Shown here: piece after piece, positions 34,380 through 46,300 of the stretch
How positions within the stretch are numbered: position 1 is the first letter of the stretch
How the letters are laid out: each line of letters begins with the position of its first letter
Assembly (NCBI GenBank): GCA_951799405.1
Contig: OX637337.1
Span: 20,086,347-20,150,346 of the forward strand
Length of the DNA: 64,000 bases
Direction of reading: 5' to 3'
Origin: Agapetus fuscipes
Lineage: Eukaryota > Arthropoda > Insecta > Trichoptera > Glossosomatidae
Program-made: the position numbers and the translations under genes
Notes under the pieces: generated by a model
The model's database searches: none
What the model was told of the DNA's origin: nothing
Seen by the model: only the letters and a program-made list of their open reading frames with translations

Positions 34380-37300
34380 GTAAGATTTAACTTTTGTGAC
34401 AGAATCTGGAACATGTTTGTATAGACTATTATTGGAACTCTTCTTCTAGTGCCTCTTCAGGGAAGTTTAATGATCATCGTAGCAATTTGCACCTTTGACA
34501 CTGCTGCACTAAACACAAATCTTGTGTTCTGCCAAACCACTGTCTCAGGTTAAGGTTAAGTTGGAATGGTAATGTTGAACAATAAATACCTAATCTATGT
34601 AATTTTGAACTATTAAGTATAGCAAAACAATGAATGATTTAACATCATTTTAAAAGATAAGTACCCCGAATACAAAATATTGCACTCTTTGATTGCAAAA
34701 ATAGGAAAATGTATGGAAGATACCACAGCACCTCTAGTGAGCGATTGAGTTTTCATACATTTTTCTATTTACGTGATCGAGGGGAGTTTACGTCTTCTAC
34801 TTGGAGTAGAGGAACTTACTTTGTTTAATTTTCCATTTTCAATGCCTTAGGAACATAAAACACAAGTTTCTTAAAGGTTGTTTAGATTGAAACAATACAG
34901 AGATAAAAGGGCAAGAATACTCATACCTAGGTATTAAAGATCTACAGATTTGTAGACTTTGTTAATCCACTCAGGTGCATAGAACTTGTTTTCCTTCTTC
35001 TTCTTCAATGGCGCTACAGCCTTGGCTTTCTTCAACTTCTGTCTCCAACTCCACCTGTCCTCCAACACGTTCTTCCATCTTAATCTGGGCCTTTCCACTT
35101 CTACCTTCTCCCGGGTGGCCAATCATTAATATTTTAGGAATCTGTGTGGCTGGTATTATGTGAAAATGTTCAGCCCACCCCAACCTTTGCAGTCTTATAA
35201 AGCTTGAAATACTGGGTGTATGGTATATGCTGGGCAATTTATCCTTCCGCCTTATGCGCCAATTGTTGTTTTCCTAATATTGTGTTAACAGAATACAAAG
35301 CAGACGTTCAAAAGCTCTTTGAAATAATATCTCTGCAATAAATTAGTAAATTTTTGCTTCAATACCTCATCACCTTTGCATTGATAGACTGTACAATGGT
35401 TTTTAATCAATAAAATGTTAAATTTCAACATTGAATGTTCCAGAGTGGGCGTGTTGATGAGCGTCGCTTCCAGTCTACCCCAGAAGAGCGCTTGTCCATC
35501 GTGGGAGGAAAGAGGGCTCCACAGTTCTACATGCCAAGTTACGAAGCAGAGATACCTGAAAACCAGAAGAAGGACTCTGAGTAAGCTTATTTATGGGTCC
35601 TATAGAACCAATTGTGCCAATCGGGATTTTTTTTTTACAAGATAAATATATGAAAATACAGAGAATTTAATATTCTAAATCTAATCTAAATCTAAGTTGC
35701 AAAGATATATGCCATTTGAGATTCATATTAAATGCATTCCCACAAGCAGAGGCGTATAAGTTCGATGCTGCATGTGGACCTACAATATAAAAACCCAATC
35801 TCAAATGAACATAAGCCCTACAACTCTTGCCGACCTTCCCTGAACACATTTTTGAAAAAAATCCTGGATTGCCCCCTGTATTCATACTTACCTACGAATA
35901 TTATTTGAAACATTAAATAATTATCAAAGTCCAAAAAACTATTTTGAACAGATATCAAAATCCTCAACACCTTTGCGGCACTTGAATAGGTGTCATAGAC
36001 CTTCAATAACATAAAATCTGAAGGCTTCAACACACAATACCTTAAAAAGAAACAGATCTATGGAAACCATGAAAACTTTTCCTGTAATAAAATTAAAATA
36101 TAAGATCCTTCATTATTCAAAAGCTGAAAAAAAGACACATTTTCACAAAGCCCATATAAAAAAACTGAACAAGCTGAAAGTTTACAATGTTAATGCCTCA
36201 TTAATTGAGCTGAAAGACTTTGAATCACACTTTTAAAATGATACCATAAAATCACACCTTTTCAAGGGGAAATATAACTATTTCAAATACTGTTTTTTTA
36301 AACATAATATTACCTATTGCTTTCCAGTATAATATCCGTGAAAGCCAAGTCTTTTGCTGATCGTGAGATCCGCTACACCCTGAAGGCTCAAGGCCAGGGT
36401 GCTGGCACCTTCAACATTGGCCCAACATCCGGGATCGTCAAGCTGGCCAAGGAATTGGACTTTGAGGACCTCCGACAACCACATGTCTACTCGCTGGTGG
36501 TCACCGCTACTGAAGATTCTGGTGGATTCTCCACATCCGTTGAGGTAACATATTTTTTAAGATTTCTAAATTCCTCTCTATCTCTGAGGGTTCGAGAGCC
36601 CAAATCCCAAAAATAAGAACATAATTTAAAGATGCCAAAACCTTAAAGTGTCCAACAAGTTAGTGTGTTTGAGTGGGAAAGTTTGAATGAAATACCTATC
36701 CATAAAAAAATACCTTACTTTACATTACTTTTTGGAAGGGGATTGACAATTTGATTTCACTGCACCATTGCTGTGTCACTTCGTCGAAGTTTTAAATTGT
36801 TGACCCTTGTCGGTCAACCACAGCACCGCCTCCAGAGTCGCCCTGTGGATGTCCATCTAGTCTCCTTGGTATCTTATCACAGGCCACTCCACCACAAAGT
36901 GTTTTATTGTTATTTGTCCCACAGTAAAACTCCGGAGAACCTTTTTACCATTTCCACAATAGGTAGTTGCAGCGCCCTCGTTCCGAGCTGATTCCATTTT
37001 GTTGAACCCAAACTTATAGGGGGAGGTTGTAGCCAGGGACCCTTTCGTTGGGATCTTTGATAAATGTTTAATCTCAGTTAAAATAAAAACTATAAAGATT
37101 AATTGAATATCATTATTCATGTTCTACTGTAAGAATAACTTTAAAGGATAAATGATTTATTGTGCAGATAATTTAAAAATATATTCACCATATTTTCAGC
37201 TTACCATTCGAGTGACAGATGTAAATGACAATGCGCCAAAGTTTGAGCTTCCTGACTACCAGGCTCACAATGTTGACGAAGATATTCCTCTGGGGACCTC

Positions 37301-40300
37301 TATACTGAAGGTCAAGGCTATGGACTCCGATTCTGGAAAGAATGCGGAGATTGAATACTTGGTGTCAGGTTGTATTCCATATTTTTTGGTAAAATATTGC
37401 TGAATTAAAAAACAGTCTGACTACTGCCATCTATGATTTTTTAAGAAAGCTTTTTAGGTCAGGTGTTTTTACTTTCACTGTCTAACAACAGATGGCAGTG
37501 CATTAAATTTTAAATTTGTTTTTATTTTTATGAATGAATTTAATATTAGGTATATAATGGGAACTTCTATTCCTATGTATTTCTTAAATTTCATTTAATT
37601 AAAAAAAAACATCAAAACAAAGTTGCAATATATTATAATTACTTTTTTCAACATAGAGACATCCCAAGCCTCGACCAATCATATTTTTTATTTGCTGACT
37701 TTTTCCCTTGCAACTTAGTCGATGGATGTCATAAATTTTTGTTAAACCATTTTATTAGGAAATAAGCTTTTACAACTTGCCATCTATTTTACAAAACAAT
37801 TTAATAACATATAATAATTGACGTTTTCTATGATTACAGATGACCACTTCAGCGTAGACTCCAGTGGAATTATCACCAACAACAAACAACTAGATGCCGA
37901 CAACAACAATGCATACTACGAGTTTGTCGTTACGGCAAAAGACAAAGGAGAGCCCGCCAAAACTGGAACCGCCACAGTCCGAGTCTACACCAAGAATAAG
38001 AACGACGAAGAGCCAAAGTTCTCCCAGCAAGTGTACACACCAAACGTAGACGAAAATGCCGGTCCCAGTACGCTAGTAACAACAGTAGTAGCTTCAGACA
38101 AAGATGGAGACAATGTAAGGTTTGGTTTTGTTGGAGGCGGAACACATTCGGGGCAGTTCGTCATTGAAGAAATCACCGGTGTCATCCGACTGCACGCAAA
38201 GGCTATTTCTTTAGATAGAGACAAGTATGAATTGAATGTCACTGCGCTTGATGATGGAGCTTGTTGTGTAAATGGAGATGCAACCATTCACACTTCGACC
38301 GCGGTTGTAGTTGTGTTCATAACAGACGTCAACGATAACAAACCTATATTCAAAGATTGCAGTAGTTATTCACCAAAAGTTGAAGAAGGCGCTCCGAATG
38401 GAAGTCCGGTGATTAAAGTACATGCAACTGACGAAGATAAAGGAGTTAACGGTCAAGTTAAATACTCAATTGTACAGCAGCCGAATCAGAAAGGTACTAA
38501 GTTCACTGTTGATGAAGAAACTGGTGAGGTATCGACAAATAAAGTATTTGACAGAGAAGGCGATGATGGGAAGTTTGTCTCGGTGACTGTGAAAGCGACT
38601 GATCAAGGAGAGCCATCTTTGGAAGGTGTTTGTTCATTCACTGTAGAAATAACAGACGTTAACGATAATCCACCACTCTTTGATCGACAGGTATTGTAAA
38701 ATGCAAATGCATGAAATTCAATGTTTCTGTGTTGATTTCTTGGGTTTAGCTTGTAAATATAATGTTGATTGTTCTTTTCAGAAATATGTTGAGAATGTTA
38801 AACAAGATGCCAGTATTGGAACTAATATTTTAAGAGTTTCTGCATCTGATGAGGATGCTGACAACAACGGTGCAATTGTTTACACTTTGAGTGCACCTTA
38901 CAATCCTGGAGACATTGAATACTTTGAAATCCAACCGGAATCCGGTTGGATTGTACTTAAAAAACCCTTGGACGTAAGTTGATGCACATAATAATGAACT
39001 ACTTAAGGATTACAATTAAGTTTAGATTATTGTTAAGTCTCGAATAAGTGAAATATTTACGAAGTGTGCGTTGACGTGTGAATGATAGCGACCTAGTTTT
39101 AAAGAATGATAATTTGTCTGGTGGATGAATGCTTAAAAGATCTGGGATTTGGGAAATTGGATGTGGCTTTTGTAATATAAGCAATGTAAATTGTAAAGAT
39201 CATCACTTCCTATATAAATATTGATCCTGGCTCTTGAGAGCTTCATCCATCACTGTAGTTGGATCTCCGCAGAATCTGACGCCCCCGTGCAGCATCGTCT
39301 GGTCTAGCTGCCCAGCAGTGTTAGGTAGCTTCTTCTTCCTTTCAGCACCGTTTGTTTCAGTTGCAGTCTGGCCACCCCCGGCCAGGCATCTCAGTACATA
39401 TTATTATTACGATGGGTTTATTTCTACGGCACCTCTTCCATTACAACTCTTGTCGTTCTCTTACAATATACTATGTACTATATACAACAACAAACCAACT
39501 GCTGTAAATATTTCACTGTCGACTTTTTATGTTTAGTTGTAAAACATGTACAGTTTACGTATAACTGCACTTCTGTATATCCTACGCACATAGTAATTTA
39601 TTATTGGTTGTTGGTTTTTACGATGATTTGAAAGGCTTTCAGCTTTTGGATATACTTTTGTACGTACATGTTTTGTTACTAACGTGTGTGATTTCCTTGA
39701 GAGCGTAGTTGGTTGCCGAGGTGCTGGAGCCGCGCTCATGTCTTGTGTTCTCACTGCCGACGACATCTCATCCTGTATGATATCTCATGAATGACTCTGT
39801 GGTGATTTGTTTTCAGGAGAGAAGGAGATGTGGTATTATATATAATGTAACATGTGTGCGAAGGGGGCGCTCAGGGTACTCCCTGTACAATATCAAGTGC
39901 CTTGACCGCCAGCCTTCCTTGTGACATATTCCTTCTGTGAAAGGGGCGACGTACTGTAATATACCGCGAATCAATACAAACGTCCATCGTTTCTGTGTAA
40001 ATTTCAATGAGTGTCGTTCCACTGTAAATTACTAGTCAACATGAGGTCAAGATAACTATATTTTATGACATCCTGACCTTCTCCCGCCATTTTATGGAAT
40101 GCCAAGCTCCGCATGCAAAAGCCTGCTTTCAATTTTCATTTTTAGTTTAGTTATGTACGTAAATTTTTTTTTCAGTAATTTTTGCATATATTTTTCTTGT
40201 ACATATTTTGAAAAATCTTGTAATTATCATCATCATTTTTTTATTCTTTCTGACTGCACAATTGTTTTCTTCGGCAATTGGCCACATCCAGGGATGCTAT

Positions 40301-43300
40301 CCAGTAAGTAGGTGCAATGTACTATATCAGAAGTGTGATTGTGGATTGTGCCCGGAGAACATCACATCCATCTGCGTGCTTGGGACGGATGAACGAGTAG
40401 ACTTTACTTATGTAGGAGGAAGACTTATAATTTCTTACCATTTGGTTTCTAGCTTTGGGCGAGAGTATAGCGTGAGTGAGTTGCAGACCAGGGATGTTAT
40501 GGATATCCTTATCTTTAACTGAAACTATTGAATATCCAAAATTAAAAAAAATATCCATATCCTAAAAAACATATAAAAGTATCGGGTAATTTCGGATAAT
40601 ATTAAATAATGCAATACAGGTTACGAATGTTATTCGGTTTTATTGTGATATTGTTTTTGCATTTTTAAGGGAATAGCTACATACAATACTCATTCATATG
40701 ACTGATTGTAAAACCAAACGATAACCTAAAACGAAAGGCATACAATTTATGTTCTTCTTTATAGGTGTAATACAATTAAAAATCTCATATCCGTAACCAA
40801 AATTATCCGAAATTAGCGGATATCCATAATTCCACATCCGTATCTGTACCTGAAATAATATTATTCCCATATCCTTATCCATTTCCATGCCTAAAATTTC
40901 ATATCCATAAGATCCCTATTGCAGACCCACAAGGGGTTTTTGAGCAGGACACTTCCTGTCTCGTAGTTCACAATCAATGACATTGGTATATTGTGTATTG
41001 TTGTTTGTTGGTTAGCTGAGTGAGTGGTTGGATTTCTTATGATTTGTTTTGTTGTTGTGTTATGATTTGTTATTGTTTTGTCCGCTGCCCTCCCCTGTTG
41101 CCAGCGTGACAGGTACCGCCTGCGAGTGCGCGCCGCAGACCGCGGAGAGCCGCCTTCCCACGCGGACGTGGACGTTGAGTTAGACGTCGTAGACAGGAAC
41201 AATAAGCCTCCTCTGTGGGATAAGAGCACGTACGGCCCCGTTCACATCAAAGAGAATGTCACAGTGGGTACCGTAGTGACCTGCATAAAGGCAAGGTTGG
41301 TATCTCGAGCGGGCCGCCTGGCTGGCCCAGCGGCTCGCCCGCCCCCTAACCCTACTAACGACGTGGTTTTGTTTTTTCCATTGCGTTCTCCTGATAGCGA
41401 GAAACTTACAAGCTGGAGGCGATGGCCCAGGATCGGGGCTTCCCCCCCCTGTCGCGCACGGTCGAGGTTCAGATAGATGTAGTGGACCGCGCCAACAACC
41501 CGCCCGTGTGGGACCACGTGGTCTACGGGCCCATCTACATACGAGAGAACATGCCCGTGGGCGCCCGGGTCATTGCGATCAAAGCAAGGTCTGTGCTCAT
41601 CTGCCGCACGGGCAACGCACGCTGCCCCATCACTATTGCACGCAGTGTGGTGTGTGGCGTTCCTCCCAAACCCCAGGCATCTGTACTCTGTACTCTGGTA
41701 GTCCGTGTTGCAGCCATCACACCCTAGACGCATTCTGTCACCATTCTGGCCGGTTTGTCTAAGTTTTTTCTATCCGGCACCGGGTCGGAAGTCAGTAATG
41801 TATGGAGATATATGAAAGCTTTCGCACAGTTTGTCCGGTAATCCATAGACAATCTGGGCAGAATGTGTTGTGTCTGAAATGGCCCTTAGTGGCGCCCAAT
41901 CTCTTCTCACGGCTCACTCAATGTTGTGCACAGGCAGAGACTGCTATCGCGAGCGCTGATTTCCTTCCCTTCCTCTGCATCTCAACTCCAACTTATATCA
42001 AGCATCTCTCCTCTCCTCTCGTTACATCCATTCTTCTGCATATCAACTCCAACCAACATCAAGCATCTCTCCCCTCCTCTCGTCACATCCACTCCTCTGT
42101 ATCTTAACTCCAACTAACATGCATCTCTCCTCTCCTCTCGTTACATCCATTCTTCTGCATATCAACTCCAACCAACATCATGCATCTCTCCCCTCCTCTC
42201 GTCACATCCACTCCTCTGTATTTCAACTCCAACTAGCATGCATCTCTCCTCTCCTCTCATCACATCCATTCCTCTGCATATCAACTCCAACCAACATCAT
42301 GCATCTCTCCTCTCTTCTCATCACATCCGTGTCCAGCAAACACAGCCACCACGAGGCACCCTGCTTCAGGATGTGGGATCACGGGTTTCATTCATTTCAC
42401 CCCCATCACCCAACCAATGCAATTCATTTCATTCAACAAAGATAATCAAACTGATTCAAATTGAGAATCTCATCCCATTTGCAAAATTTGAATCACCTCC
42501 ATTTAAAAAAAAATAGAGCAAAATTTATAAATTCACGCATTGAATAATTGATTCAACATCACCCTGTGCTTTTTCTTCAAATAAAATAATCAAAATCGGG
42601 AAGGGAATAACACACAATGAGATATTTTGCATGTAGGCAACTAATAGCGCATTGTCATACCTACTCGAGTACAATTAACTAACTAAAAATTAACCCAGTA
42701 AATTATTATGGTCTCAAATTTAGCATGAACTGAGACCTCCGCAGATATATTACTTATGTATTGAAAATTGTTTGATCATTTTTATATCATTTTTATTTTG
42801 CTTCAGTTATTTTGATGAATCAAAGTAAAGTAGGAAAACATCTAGAAAGTTCATCTTGAATCATAGTCGTTTTTTTTATTTTTATGTTTCTTTGTATCAC
42901 AAATATATATCAGAGGATAAATAATTGTTTTGAAATAAAAATGTTACCTTCTTGTGTGAGATGCGATTAGTTTACTGCATTTTTATATTATTTCACATTT
43001 TACAAGCGATCACAACTAAAACGGTGATTGCTACATCTTCTTTTTCTTTTCTATTTTTTTTCCATCAGATCACCACAATTTCTTTTATTTTTAATACTAC
43101 ATTGAATGTGCCATTATAATTGAATTAAATAAAAAAGTAATGAATATTTTATGAAACTGTAGACACCATATAAAAACATCAGCATAGAATTATATTAATC
43201 AGCTTATCATATCTAGGAAAATTTCCATTGCATATTGTTGGTAAGAAAAACAAAATTTGAAAATCTTAAAAAATTCCACCATTGTTCTGGTAAAATTTCC

Positions 43301-46300
43301 AAATTATATTTTGTAGTATCAATTAAATTGCTGTTAATTTCCATTAAGTATGCTTTGAATACAAAAATGATTATTAAATGTTGTCATGTGTATTTGTTAG
43401 TAATGTTATATTGTACTGCACATGTTTTTTATGAAGATTTCTAATCTTTTTTTGTGTTTCCGCAGCTCGGGTATTGAAAATAATCCGACGGTATTTTACC
43501 GATTAATGCCTGGTTCGACGGCCCAAACAAATAAGTTTCACACATTCTATTTGCAACAAAGGGCGGATAATGGGTTCACATGGGCCGATATAAAAGTAAA
43601 TCACCCGCTGGATTATGAGAGCATCAAAGAATACAATCTGACGGTCCGAGTAGAGGTAAGCTGACGATTCATATCAATTTTAAGGAATCCATAATCTAAA
43701 TTGCAAAAATATATTAACATATCATGTGATGCATGCCCACAAGCAGGCACATGTAAGTTCGCGCTTACACATGCTGCATGTGTACCTACATACAAATTGA
43801 ACTAAACCTCACATGAACATAAACTTTGCAACTCCTGCCGCCTTTCCTTGAAACCGGATTGCCATGGGCAAAAGTGAACCAAGTTTATACAGCATGGGGA
43901 GTCAGCCTAATACCAACCCATCAGTCGAAGAATAATCAAAATATATGTAAATTTTAATGAACTTCTAGTGAAGAATGCGTATTTCTTGGGTTTTGTTATA
44001 TGAGTCCTATAAAATCAAAGACGGCAATCAAGAATTATTTCCAAAAATGAGATACTTGCATAAAAATTAAGAGAAAATGATTCCATATTTTTATCTCAAT
44101 ATTGAAAAAAAACCTAGGTTGCCATTTTTGATTCTATATGACTCATATCTAACATCTTTAGGAGGTTTTCCTGTTTTTGCGATTAACTAGAACAAACAGC
44201 CATCTTAACTAAAATACATAGCACCTACATAAAAATATTTCTACTCTTTTTTCTACAAAAACTTTACAATGCAAGGATCCCAATTGGCATCTTGTAACAA
44301 TTGTAAAAACAAAATTAAAAACCAATCATTTAACTTACCTCAATTGGTTAAGCATCTGCTTTCTGAATATGAGACTTGTGTTCGATGATTTCTTGTTTCT
44401 TGAGCGGTTGACAAAAGGCTGTCTTCCTTATCTGTGAAAATAAAAAAGTCCCATAAGTGAACGCTGATCCTTCCAGAATACAGCTATTGTTGCATTACAG
44501 CTGTTGCACTCTAAATATGTTTTTTTTTAAGTAATAGGTACCTACTTTGCTTTAGGAACGAAGCAATAATGAGTTAGCCAGTATTTATTATGTTCTTGTT
44601 TTTATTTCATTTTGCCTATTAAAATCCTTGAAAAACTAAATATTTGACAGTAAACAAAGAGTTGTCAAATTACTTAAACCATATTGAAATTGGGTATTTC
44701 AGAAAGAGAATAATGTTTTTTTAGAGACAAAAAACTTATTCTTGAATAAAAAAAACACTACTTACACCGAATTTATTAACTATGTACCCCCTCTTCAGCT
44801 TAAGTCAGCGTAAGGCTAGCCCCCTTAGAGCCCGTTCCCACTTGTCAGGTGTCGGGTCCGTATATTGATCGGAGGTTCCAGTGGCAGAACATTATGTATA
44901 GAGCATAGAGCTATGGAGCTATTCAGACTTGTCGGAACCCGATATTGTCCGAAATGCTATGCCACTGGAACCTCCGATTAATATACAGATCCGACACCCG
45001 ACAAGTGGGCTCTAAACTGTAAAAATAAATGGTTTCCACTCGACACATGTTCGGGGTGAACGCAGAAAAAAGTTTCACTACATGTGCAGCTTAGTTGTAT
45101 TTTTTTATGTACCTACATCTATTTTGGACTAGTGAAAAGTGTAGGAGTTAGCTCTTAAATTGATTCACACATAAAACTTCTTCTTCTTCTCGTGCCACTT
45201 CTATCGAAGATCGGCGATCATCATGCCTATTTCGACTTTGGATGCTGCTGCTCGAAACAGGGACTTGATGCTTCTGCCGAACCACTGTTGCAGGTTTTTC
45301 AGCCATGTCCTTCGGCGTCCCCTCAATCTTACCCTGTATGATAAGAAGAAGGAGACGGTATTTCTCATTTCTCAAAATGTGACTGAAGTCCATCAGTTTT
45401 CTCTGCTTACTGGTGGGCAGAAGCTCCTTTGTAGTGCGCATTCGTTGGAGGACTTCTTCATTGGTGACTCGATCACCCCAAGAGATCCGTAGCATTTTTC
45501 GGTAGAGACACATAAAACAGCGCTCACTAAATAAACCATCCTATTATATTATAATTCCAGAACAACGGAGCTCAACAGTTGGCTTCGGAGACAACTGTTT
45601 ACATCATGCTGGAAGACGTGAATGATGAGATTCCCCTGTTCACCGAGCGGGAGCAGGAGACTGTGCTGGAGGGGGAGCCCATCGGGACCAAGGTCACCCA
45701 GGTCAACGCCATCGACAAGGACGGCACATTCCCTAACAATCAAGTAAGGAAAATATCATCATCTAATCTAATCTAAGTCGCAAAGATATGTAACATCGAG
45801 GATTCACATTATATACATTTTCACAAGCGACAAAACACATATAAGTTTGCACTTGTACATGCCGCATGTGAACCTACAACATAAAAACTCAAATCTCAAA
45901 TGGACATACACTCTGCAATTCTTGCCGACCTTCCCTGAAACAGGGGCGACATTGGCAAAGTGAACCATTTGCAATGGCATGGGTGGTAAGCCACATACCA
46001 ACCTATAAGTCAAGGAACATACACAACAAATTACATTTCTTTAAGTATGGCTTCATGGATTGAACCTGCAAGAAAAATCAAATCCATGAGACCAAAAATT
46101 CTGCAAGAGCTTACTCAACCTCTGTCAGAATTATATCCCAAGCCATTTTCTCACGGCATTTGTACCACCAGTATAAAAAAAACTAGTGACCCAATATGTT
46201 GTAGGTATGGAGTAAAAAATGTATGGAAGTTTGCATTTCCATTTACTCTCACCGGAGGCGCTGTTGAATCTTTGTATGAAGATTCAATAGCACCATTAAA

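Noticed and set aside
40208..40522. 104-codon frame with a hydrophobic N-terminus and several cysteines, resembling a small secreted protein
   Set aside because: It lacks an ATG start, runs into the hAT MITE at 40489, and lies in a T-rich stretch of a CadN intron. The leader is probably low-complexity coincidence.
41078..41476. 132-codon ORF spanning the first alternative exon
   Set aside because: Only 41105-41295 is cadherin-like. The rest is read through the 102-nt intron and out of frame into the second exon.
41802..42516. Three overlapping ORFs of about 90-108 codons
   Set aside because: They are translations of the 60-bp minisatellite. The repetitive peptide is period-driven and present in several frames.
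45223..45492. 89-codon plus-strand ORF
   Set aside because: Antisense shadow of the RTE polymerase remnant.
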